Positions 44,034 through 52,876 of a DNA stretch of 64,000 nt are shown piece by piece (position 1 is the first letter of the stretch; every line of letters begins with the position of its first letter). Both the position numbers and the translations under genes were made by a program. The stretch comes from Rhynchopus euleeides (lineage: Eukaryota > Euglenozoa > Diplonemea > Diplonemida > Diplonemidae): positions 1,054,001 through 1,118,000 of the forward strand of contig OY723304.1 of assembly GCA_963210315.1 (NCBI GenBank), in the 5' to 3' direction. The notes under the pieces were generated by a model that saw only the letters and a list, made by a program, of their open reading frames with translations, was not told the DNA's origin and ran no database searches.

Positions 44034-46079
44034 CTACTCGCCCCGCTCCACCTCCGTCTGCAGCTTGCGCATGTAGACGCGCAGGCTGACCCCCGGCTCC
44101 CTCGTCTGGTTCCCGGGCTCGGCCTGCGCGCCCCCTTGCAGGATGCGCGCCTGCAGCCACTCCGCCGCTACGTCACCTGCCACCCTGGGCGAGAGGGGGC
44201 AAAGGCCATAGCTGGGGTGGAAGCAGTGCCTCCACGCCTCGACGGTGCGGGGGATGGCTCCTCCCATCGAGACGCAGGGGGCCATGCCGCGGGCCCGCGC
44301 TACCACCCCCTCGGCCCAGACACGGGACGCCGCAAGCTCCTGCAGAGCGGGGATGTTCGCCGCGGGCGTCTCGTCGTCCCCGTAGGCGTCGATGGCCTGG
44401 AGGTCGTCCTCGGGCTCCCACACGTTCGCCGGGTCGTCGTCGAACTCCATGGGGCCCGCCGCGTCACCCTGACGCAGCTCCTCCAGGCGTCTCGAGGACG
44501 CGGCCGTCCGGCTGCGGCGCTGCCCGTCCCGGCGGGCCTGCGCGGCGTTGCGCATCATCGTCGCAGCAACCCCCTGGATCCCGCCAGCCCCACCGGGGGC
44601 TGTTCCGCCAGAGGTGCCAGAGGGGGCTGTGTTGAAGGTGTGGGAGCCTCCGCCCTGGCGGCGCCGCGCGGCCTGAGCGGGGCCAGACGGCTGGGCGCCT
44701 GCCGCCGTGACCGGAGCCGCAGAGGGCACACCAGAGGGGGCTGTGTTTGAGGTTTGGGAGCCTCCGCCCTGGTGGTTCTCTGTGGCCCCCGACCCCGACG
44801 GCGGGCACTCTGCATGTTGGGCCTGCCCCTGCATGGGGGCTGGGGCAGCCCGGGAGGCACTCTCCGCCGGGGGCACGCTGTGGCCGTGGGTCGCGGAGGG
44901 CGCACCAGAGGGGGCTGTGTTTGAGGTTTGGGTGCCTCCGCCCTGGTGCATCTCCACGTCCTGGCCGGGAGCGACCGGCTCCTCCGCCACTTCCTCCTTC
45001 ACCCGCGTTGGATGGTGCGCAGCCCCCGACGAGTCGTGCGGGGCACTCGGCTGCCTGGGCCCCATCGGCGTGTCGTGCATGCGGCTCGGGATGGGCTTCC
45101 GCCGGCGGGGGCGCGCCCGGGCGGACTCCAGGACCTCCCGCAGATCCGGGGTGACCGCGGGTTGCTCCGCAGGGTCTGGAGCGTCGACATCCACCGCCAC
45201 CCGGTCAATGTAGCCTGGGCACCGCTCACCCCGCACTGCGCACGACGCGCACACTTTGCGCCAGCATCTGCCACACGCGTGATGCCTCGCGGAGCGGTCG
45301 AACGGGCGGCGGCACTTCTCGCACTCCTCCACCTGGCCCGCCGAGCCCCCCTGACGCACCATCTGCATGGGACTATCACCATCGCACCCCGTGACATCCG
45401 CTGCCATCGGCTTCGGGGGAAGACCCGCCAGGTGCTGACGCATGGGCTCCGGCATAACTAGGGGCACGTAGTGCCCATGTTGCCCCCCCGTCCTCCGCAG
45501 ACAGTGGGCGTCCACCACTGCACCCGCACCTACTGGGGACAGAAGCATCGGCTGGTGGTTGTCGATGAGCACGAGGACGACGCATCTGGTCACGCGCGCA
45601 GCCGCCGCCAGGGCGATGAAGTCCGCCCAGGTGCGCACGTCGTCGCTCCCTGCGCGCATCATCTGCTCGGCCCACTGGTTCGGACCCTCCTCCACCCGCA
45701 TCCGGAGGTCCGGGTCGCGCATCGCCCTGCGGACTGCCTCTTGGCGCAGCCACCCGCTGGATTGCTTCACCGATCGGGCACCCAGCGTGGCCAACGCATC
45801 AAAAGCACAGTCCCCCACCCGGAACGACCACCCGTCCGGCTCGACCAGGCCCAGCCGCGCCTGCTGCTGCAGGGACGACAAGCTCAGCCTCCCGTCCGTC
45901 TGGCCGCGCCACTCCAGCAATTGGGCCAGGGGGTCAGCCGCCACCCCACCCGCCGGCTGCGGGAGGTCCCCCTCCGCGGGGGGAGGCGGCGGGCGTGGGC
46001 GGCGGGGAGGGGCAGGTTCGGGTTCAGGGGTCGGCTCCTCGGGGCCCGCCGCGTCATCCGGGTCACTTTTTTGCACCAT
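44034..46079 (-). CDS. OTU-like cysteine protease with FYVE-like zinc finger
   Basis: 681 residues, very GC-rich. Residues 1-50 are Pro/Glu-rich. Residues 85-207 fit an OTU deubiquitinase fold: the nucleophile motif RVGDCAFDAL (Cys91), a WADFIALAAAARV helix, and the catalytic HYVPLV (His203). Residues 253-287 form a Cys-rich finger (CEKC, then RHHACGRCWRKVCASC) that resembles the RHHC core of FYVE domains with one extra residue and a missing last cysteine. Residues 370-520 hold three repeats of QGGG-QTSNTAPSG. The C-terminal 150 residues are charged, with LEFDDDP-like and RVWAEGVVARARG segments. Predicted role: cleavage of ubiquitin chains, possibly at membranes. The ATG lies in the adjoining B1-type repeat copy, so the native N-terminus may be lost or on another exon. 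Confidence 0.7.
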   Translation of the reverse strand: MVQKSDPDDAAGPEEPTPEPEPAPPRRPRPPPPPAEGDLPQPAGGVAADPLAQLLEWRGQTDGRLSLSSLQQQARLGLVEPDGWSFRVGDCAFDALATLGARSVKQSSGWLRQEAVRRAMRDPDLRMRVEEGPNQWAEQMMRAGSDDVRTWADFIALAAAARVTRCVVLVLIDNHQPMLLSPVGAGAVVDAHCLRRTGGQHGHYVPLVMPEPMRQHLAGLPPKPMAADVTGCDGDSPMQMVRQGGSAGQVEECEKCRRPFDRSARHHACGRCWRKVCASCAVRGERCPGYIDRVAVDVDAPDPAEQPAVTPDLREVLESARARPRRRKPIPSRMHDTPMGPRQPSAPHDSSGAAHHPTRVKEEVAEEPVAPGQDVEMHQGGGTQTSNTAPSGAPSATHGHSVPPAESASRAAPAPMQGQAQHAECPPSGSGATENHQGGGSQTSNTAPSGVPSAAPVTAAGAQPSGPAQAARRRQGGGSHTFNTAPSGTSGGTAPGGAGGIQGVAATMMRNAAQARRDGQRRSRTAASSRRLEELRQGDAAGPMEFDDDPANVWEPEDDLQAIDAYGDDETPAANIPALQELAASRVWAEGVVARARGMAPCVSMGGAIPRTVEAWRHCFHPSYGLCPLSPRVAGDVAAEWLQARILQGGAQAEPGNQTREPGVSLRVYMRKLQTEVERGE

Positions 46080-46279
46080 TTTGCTTTGGGTTTTATTGTG
46101 ACCCTACTTGGCATTGGCAGAATTCTTTTATGTTCCCGGTCTTGGATGTGCTCAAACAGTCAAAAGAACACATTTTCCGGGTGCAAAAAAATGTTGCACC
46201 TGGGGGGTGGAGAGGGGGGTCGGAGGGCGGTGGTGTGAGAGGCTTGCTCTCGAGCTCAAACCAACAGATGTTCACTACC

Positions 46280-46481
46280 GTGGCCTCCGGCGGCTGGGGG
46301 GCTCCGCCCCCCAGACCCCCCTGTGGCGTGTCTTTGCGCGACAATTTATCGTCCCCCCATGCGACATGTGCTATCTGTCAGTTGTGTTGTACTTGAGCGT
46401 ATGCGACTATGGAGCCAGGCCAACAGACGTTCGCTACCGTGGCCTCCGGCGGCTGGGGGGCTCCGCCCCCCACACCCCCCT
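46280..46481 (+). repeat. GC-rich hairpin unit, pair
   Basis: Copies at 46280-46321 and 46439-46481, identical in arrangement to 36748-36948. Confidence 0.85.
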
Positions 46482-46808
46482 GTGGCATGTGCCTGGTCTT
46501 GGAGCCAAGCCCTTGCGCGTACGGGGCTGCGGCATGTCGGTTCCAGCACCCTCGCGGGAGGCTGGGCCCGAGCACTGATCTCTAAGAGACGAACCACCTT
46601 GCGAATGCGATCGGGTTTGCGGGCTTGCGGCCATGACATCTCGAAAGGGTCGTCGTGGGCCCGTGATCATGTTTCGGGTTCGACTTGGTGGGCATCCGTG
46701 GCGATTCGCGGAACCACGTGTATGTGTGCGAGGAAGCAAAGAGATAACACACCAGGAGCCACGCAGCACCAGGTCGACCTGGATCTGATCGAGCTCAGGG
46801 GGAAGGAA

Positions 46809-47190
46809 GCACAGTCACCAAAGTGATATCACCGCCGGCCTCAACCACCAAACTGCAACCGCAGAAGTTCCGCTATTCTCACAAGGGAAGGCGCCCTGGG
46901 ATGTAGCAGTGATTTGTGTGCAGCGCCATCAAGTGACACTGACCGCCTTGAACAGAGAGGTAGTGTACAGATGGCGAGCAGTGGGAGGGCGTGCTGTGTC
47001 CTTCCACTTCCCCATCTACCTCCATTCGTTCACCGTTGTTGATAGCGATTTTTTCGCCATTTTTTCGAATCGTATGCATCGGTCAGGCCGAGTGAATCAA
47101 AATAGCGCAAAAATCACACCAAAATCTGTGTCTGAGGCACAGAAATCGTGCAAAAAAGCACCCAAAAAAAGTGCAAAAAAACCAAAATAG
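46809..47190 (+). pseudogene. Coding-like cargo, second copy
   Basis: Same frame as 37211-37612, still open, with scattered substitutions (for example RSVRGRAVSS versus RAVGGRAVSF). The preceding frame (46500-46826) is also open here, ending HQVDLDLIELRGKEAQSPK, whereas it is disrupted by deletions in the first copy. Confidence 0.4.
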
Positions 47191-47236
47191 GATTTCGAAA
47201 ATTGGCCAAAATACCCCCAAAATAGAGCCACACCTG

Positions 47237-47658
47237 GTCCCCCTACAAATCGCCGGTCTTAGGAGCAAAAAATTTGGGCACCCAGATTTCAAAAATTTTC
47301 AAACTATTTTCTGGACCAAAAATCAAACTATTGAGGTCCTGGCCGGACATGTCCGGGGGGGGGTCAAAATTGGATTTCCCGAATTTCCGGGTCCGGACAT
47401 GTCCGCCCGGACATCCGGACACCAGAAAATGTCCGCCCGGACATGTCCGCCCTGTCCGGGGCGGACATTTCTGGATGTCCGGATGTCCGGGCGGGAAATT
47501 CGGGAAATGTCCGGGGGGGGGGGGGGGGGGGGTCAAAATTGGACCCGGACATCCGGACACCCGGATTTCCGGGTCCGGGCATGTCCGCCCTGAAATCGCC
47601 TAAGGGGCCGGGGGAAATCCAGGAAATTCGGGAAATCCAGGAATATGAAGAATCCTCC
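47237..47658 (+). repeat. GGACATGTCC-rich repeat, copy 2
   Basis: Matches 2152-2596 with small deletions (one GGACATGTCCG block fewer) and a G-run near 47514-47531. Confidence 0.8.
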
Positions 47659-47757
47659 AAGAAAAAGTCAAAAAAATAAAATAAAAAGTCTGCGGAACTC
47701 TGCCAGACTCAACCAGAGTAGGATGTATGCTTTTTTGAACGATTTATTTTTTTTGAA

Positions 47758-47858
47758 GTATCCGTCAGGTGGATCACCGGGTGGGGAGAGAACCGGTGTG
47801 AGGCACTTGGGTGCGACCAGGTGGGCAGGGAACCTGGGGGCGGGGGGCCTCAAATCCC
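47758..47858 (+). repeat. ~105-bp direct repeat, copy 2
   Basis: See 43503-43612. The flanking sequence differs from copy 1 on both sides. Confidence 0.8.
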
Positions 47859-50630
47859 TCTCACTCTCGCTTCTCTCTGCTGCTCTCTAGGACAAACAAA
47901 CCGCGCACTTTATTTTCAGCCGTGCCCTCAACAACCCCCCCCCCCCCTGCGAGGGGATGCTTGCGACAGTGCGCTGTATGTGGAGGGGGAGGGGGAGGGC
48001 AACAAAGGAGCCTTGCCGGGGGGAAGGAAGATACATGCCGCTGTTCCCCCCACAGAACCCTTCGGCTGCCCGCATAGGCTGAGCGATATGTAGCGCTAAG
48101 GGTGTGTGTGTGGGGGAGGTGGGCAGTGTCGTAGAGAATGAAAGGAGCAGGGAGTCGACTCTCTGAAAGAGTCCTCTTTTGGTCTCGGTGACAGTTCACG
48201 AGCTAGGCTCGATCTGTCACAATAATCGTCTGTCGGTGTTGGTAGGGGGGGCCGCCCCACAGACACACCCTTGCCTATTTTTTTTGATTTGTGGAAAGTG
48301 AAGAGAGAGGTCAACTAGAGAAATGGTTGAGAGAGAGAGAGAGAGAGAGGCTTGACGATGATGGGGGTGGGGGGGAAGGGTAGGTTTTTGAAACAAGGTG
48401 GCATACGGGGATGTCATCCGGAGGATGAGTTGAGGATGGTGGGGAGGTGGGTGCACGCGTGTCCAGCGCAAAGGGGCAGTGTGGGCAGTGCAGGCATGAG
48501 ATAATCTACGGCGTGCAAAAAAAAATGCCCACTGCCGAAAAAAACTGGCCTCGCTTGCGCACCCAGACGTTTAAACAAGGTTAACGTTTTTGCTTCTCAG
48601 TCACTTACTGACATTGTGAACGACTAAATGCTGACATGCAGCATTTTCTTTGCTGTGGTTGCTTCGTCACGAATCCCAGTGCGGTATTCCCTCATTTGCT
48701 GTATCGACAATCGGCAATCGACAACCTTGCTAATTTGAGGTGTTTAGTTCTCACGCACAGTACCATGACCACACGCATGTGGCCATGATACCACACGATG
48801 TGGCTCTGAACGCCATCTCTCATGGAAGGCAGGGGAAGACGACGTCAGGGAAGGTCGCCTTGCCGGCCAAAGGGGTGGCACACCAAGGCGGCCAGCTCTG
48901 GCGAGTATCAATCTGGCAACGGGGGTCCTCGCTACGGTGCTGAAAGCGGTGTGCTTTGGTGCATTTCCTCCTATTGACAGGTGAGAAGCGCCGAACTTTT
49001 CCGAAAGATCACCGAAAGCGAAGACCCCGAGCCTGCCAGAGCCACCACACATCAGGTGGCATCTTGAGGATGGTTCCCGCACTGGGTTGGGGACACGAAC
49101 CACTTGCAAACGTTTTATTAGGTGCCTCTTGCATCGACGGTCAGGCCCGCCGCACAACGCTTCCAGAAGAAATGCTGTGGTGTGGGAGACAAGCGGACCG
49201 GCGATGGCACGCCGGGGTGGTGGGGGGTGGGGGGTAAAATCCAGACAAGAATGTGATCGTAATTCTGAGCAAGAGCAGAGGTGTGGGGGCGGGGGGGCGG
49301 GGGCGGTTGTCCGGAAACACCAGCCGCTGAGTAGAGTGGCCTTTGTTTGTGCGCCAAAGCCGGGGCAAACAAAAGCAGCTCCCGCAGCCTGCTGTGTGGG
49401 GGTCGTCTCTGTTACCCAAAGCACTGTCCGCTGTCTTCCAGCCTCCAGGCCCCGCAGAACGTGACAGTTGAACAGGTTCAGGCAACCGGAGCATCGGCCT
49501 GCAAAGATGCACCAGGGTTGCTCAGCAATGCACTCGCAGGCGACTGACAGTTCATGGCATACTGGTCCTGCAGTACACAAATCGAGTCGTTTTGTCCATG
49601 GCAGCCACAACAGTGAGGGGAAATCCGTCACATATTCGTGACCCCATGCTGTGTGTTCTTTCACGTGCTTTTTCATCTTCACATCGTTATGATATACTTT
49701 GCTTCCAACGGCAAAAAAGCTGGCGTCAACTGAGACGAGCCAGCCTTCGCAAACACACTCACAGACAGGGCTGGGGGTTCGGATTGGGCTGAAAGGATGC
49801 GCACAAAACTACAATGGGCTACGGGCCTTGGGTTGATCATCCGTGCGCCCACCCCGCACATACAGCGCACCGGATGCCAAGCCACCAAGGTGCAAACCAA
49901 CGTCTGTCTGCGGGTGAATCACCCGAGTGGAGACCTGGCCTCACCATAGGCACTGATTTGGTTGGAAAGATGCTAAAAATTCAAGATGCCTGCTCAAGAG
50001 AGCATCTGAGATATGCACCGCACTCTCCTGTTGTGAATGGGGTCGGGAGAAGAGACCCAGTAAGCGAGACGCGGCAGTTGTATTTTGTCCCGAGAGGATG
50101 GCAAGGGGCAGCGGTGGTAAACACGCCGCCGCGGTGTCGACCAGCCTGTCGGGTGATCAAAAATCAGCCAGAGGCGTGGACTTGCTGTAGTTTCTTTCGA
50201 ATAATGTGCCAAAAGGAAGACGGGGAAGAGAGAGAGAGAGAGAGGGAAACATCCCCCTTTTGCAAGAGCCACAAGGGGCTCTGAATAATGATTGAGGGCC
50301 TCCACAACTCCCCCCTCCCAGTGGCTGGCTTAACGCCGGGGTACTGTAAGCAGGGGGCTGGCCGGGGGGGGGGGGGGGGGGGGCTCCCCGCGGGCTGAGG
50401 TCAGGCTGGCGACCCAGGTTTTCAGGGTGACACCAGGATTTTCTCGAAATTTTGGGTGACCCCCACCCTGGTCGGGGGGGGGGGGGGGGGTCCCTCGCAA
50501 AGTGGGGGACGGGGGGGGGTACACTGGCTACCTCCCGCACCTGTAGGAAAGGACCCCCCCCCCCCTTGTACCTGTACAGGGGGGGGGGGGGTACTTTTAC
50601 CCAATTGGCATTTCCCAGTAAGTGGTGTCA
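47859..50630. other. Intergenic, nothing firmly recognised
   Basis: A long minus-strand frame (48744-49682) lacks any domain and has no coding-like bias, so I do not call it. GA-dinucleotide tracts lie near 48330-48347 and 50230-50250; long G-runs lie near 50365-50384, 50476-50491 and 50580-50592. Confidence 0.5.
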
Positions 50631-50639
50631 ATAGGCACC

Positions 50640-51495
50640 CCATGGCCAAAATGACCCCACCACGATTCGCACGGATCCCAAATATCCCAAAGAACGGGTT
50701 TTTGGAAAATCCGAGGGGGGGGTCCCGCTGGGTGGGTAGGTGGGGTGGGGTGTGGCTGGTGAAGGTGGCTGCCTCCCAGCCACCTTCACCCATGACCAGT
50801 CCCTGAACCAGACCCACGTTTCATGGGCGAAACTTGGCTCGTACACCACCAAAGTGACCCCACTGTGATCCGCAAAAATTCCAAACTTTCAAAAGAAAGG
50901 GGTTTTGGAACACCCGAGGAGGGGGTCCCACTGGGTGGGTGGGGTGGGGTGTGGGCTGACTGCCTCCCAGCCACGCTGACCAGCCCCTGAACTAGACCCG
51001 TGTTTCATGGGTGATGCTTGGCTCGCACACCACCAAAGTGACCCCACTGTGATCCGCACAAATTCCAAACGTTCAAAAGAAAGGGGTTTTGGAACACCCG
51101 TGGAGGGGGTCCCGCTGGGTGGGTGGGTGTGGCTGCCTCCCAGTCACATTCCCTTAGGACCAGCCCCTGAACCAGAGGCACATTTCATGGACGGTGTTTG
51201 GCTCCTAGACCCACAAAGTGACCCCACTACGATTCGCAAAAGTTCCAAACGTTCAGAAGAACGGGGTTTTGGAATACCCGAGGAGGGGGTCCCGCTGGGT
51301 GGGTGGGCTGGTGTGGCTGCCTCCCAGTCACATCCTCCTGGGGCCAGCCTCCTATGACCAGACCCTGAATCAGACCCACATTTCATGGGTGAAGCTTGAC
51401 ACCTCGACCCACAGTGTGACCCCACTACGATCCGCACAGATTCCAAATAGTCAAAAGAAAGGGGTTTCGGAACACCCGAGGAGGGGGTCCCGCTG
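50640..51495 (+). repeat. ~185-bp minisatellite, about 4.7 copies
   Basis: Repeating unit with GTTTCATGGG, AAAGTGACCCCACTGTGATC, CCAAACGTTCAAAAGAA and CCCGAGGAGGGGGTCCC. The successive CATTTCATGG/GTTTCATGGG sites near 50818, 51001, 51182 and 51379 give periods of 181-197 bp. Units differ by 10-20%. No coding function. Confidence 0.85.
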
Positions 51496-51703
51496 ATTTT
51501 GGGTCACTTTCGGGTGATGTCAGGTACCTGGAGTGACCGCAGGTAGCCCATTTTCAGGGTGGGAGCCCTACTCGTACGTCACCCAGATTCAGCCCAAACC
51601 GTGCACCTCGGGTGCACGGTCGCCGGCAGCGCGCGGGCACCCGGAAACAGGCCGCATTTGCGCGCGCTGCCTGCACCCTGCACGCCAGCCCCCCCCCCCC
51701 CTA

Positions 51704-52874
51704 GGCATACTTGTACCCCCATATGGGGAAGGCCAAAAATATGGGGAAAATATGGGGGGAATATGGGGGGTTTTTCAAGTCCTGTTCCCCCATATTTCCC
51801 CCATATGGGGGATATATGGGGGAAAACCAGGGGGTTCCTCAGGTGGAAGCAGTCAGCAAACAGTTCTCTTCGTTCTGCTTTTCACAGGGTGTGAAGTCAG
51901 CCACTGACAGGGGACGTCTAGCACCTTGCAGAGACATCTCACCTCGTTGCTTTCTGCAGAGAGGAAACGCCCGGCTGAAGTGCTCGAGTCAGACCACAAC
52001 AAGGTGCTGTGAGAGTGCCGACCGCCACTTTCTTCAAGTCTGAGTAGCGGTCATCAGAGCATGCTGTCCAGTAGTCCTGTCTTTGCTGGCAGAACAGTTG
52101 CGTCCTGCAGCCAGTCCTTGTACTGGCCTTCACAGGTCTCATTCCACCCGGCAGATGCAGCTTGAACATGTCAAGCTGCCTGGTGACGAGCGTCGACTCC
52201 GACTTTTCGGCGCTCGGAGCGGTCAAAAGCGGCGGAAGCGCCTGACACCAGAATGCACTGCTTGTGAATTCCCTTGTCTAATTAAGGACCTCAGGGGGCA
52301 GTTCGCAATCGCAAACACACCAGAGGAGGAGGACAGCGAGTGTGAGAGTGAGGACTTAAAAACACAAGAGTGTGTGTTGTGAGGAGCTGTTAACCCTGAA
52401 CGCGCTATGTGTGTCTGTGCGTATGTGTCCACCACCGCTGCCGCTGTCACTGCGGTGCCCCGCCAAACCGGGAAGCGTTCGCTCTCCGCTGCCGCTGTAT
52501 CGGCGCAGGAGAGGAACAGGAGGTCGGTGCGACCCACCTGGGGGATCTTCCAGGGGGGGCCAGACCTGGCCACACCTGAACGAGCGCGCACCTCCCCAGG
52601 ATCGGACTCCTGGAGGATCCCCAACAAGGCATGAGGCCGGTTTCGACGCGCACTTCGTGTGTGTCTGTGCCTGAGTGGTTTGATGTTCTCCCGTTGCAGC
52701 ACGAATACCCCCATATCCCCCCATATGGGCCCCATATTTCCCCCATATTCCCCCATATTTTACCGGGTTTTCCCCATATTTTCAGCCTTTTTCCCCATAT
52801 GGGGGCGGGGTTTTGAGACCCCCCATATTTCCCCCAGATTTAGGGGGTTCCCCATATGGGGGGACAAGTATGCC
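51704..52874. mobile_element. 1.17-kb TA-flanked element with CCATATGG arms
   Basis: Ends GGCATACTTGT (51704) and the complement ending at 52874; TA on both sides (51702-51703 and 52875-52876). The left TA is preceded by a C-run and the right TA is the left TA of the next element. The arms are filled with CCCCATATGGGG and AATATGGGG motifs. The interior carries a coding-like segment. Confidence 0.85.
52155..52382 (+). pseudogene. C-terminal coding fragment inside the 51704-52874 element
   Basis: An open frame without a clear start contains QLEHVKLPGDERRLRLFG, then GQKRRKRLTPECTACEFPC and LIKDLRGQFAIANT, and ends in an acidic EEEDSECESED tail and a TGA at 52380-52382. Two Cys pairs (CTAC, C) and a basic patch suggest a nucleic-acid-binding tail. 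It looks like the last exon of a real protein; an upstream exon may end near 52015 (KRPAEVLESDHNK). Family unknown. Confidence 0.45.
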
Positions 52875-52876
52875 TA

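Larger units (their letters stand above)
46062..47236 (+). mobile_element. Second, 5'-truncated copy of the 36337-37658 element
   Basis: Over 90% similar by eye to 36411-37658, with an extra ~65 bp near 46655-46735 that the first copy lacks. It has one copy of the 130-bp unit instead of two. The left edge merges into the start of the OTU gene; the right edge stops at the element terminus CACACCTG and is joined directly to the GGACATGTCC repeat without TA. Confidence 0.8.
42073..47711. mobile_element. AAAGTC-rich inverted-repeat element, apparently split by a 4.2-kb insertion
   Basis: The left end AGTCTGGCAGAGT (42073) has its complement ACTCTGCCAGACT ending at 47711. The left arm (42120-42270) is built of AAAAGTC units; the matching GACTTTT arm occupies 43315-43490 and then breaks off in a poly-T tract. 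Its expected tail (GAAAAAGTC...AAAGTCTGCGGAACTCTGCC) appears only at 47657-47711. I infer that 43.5-47.66 kb was inserted into or recombined with the right arm. No target duplication is seen. Confidence 0.45.

Noticed and set aside
48744..49682. A 312-codon minus-strand frame
   Set aside because: No domain, Cys/Pro/His-rich with no helical pattern, and a partly open frame on the other strand; consistent with chance in GC-rich DNA.
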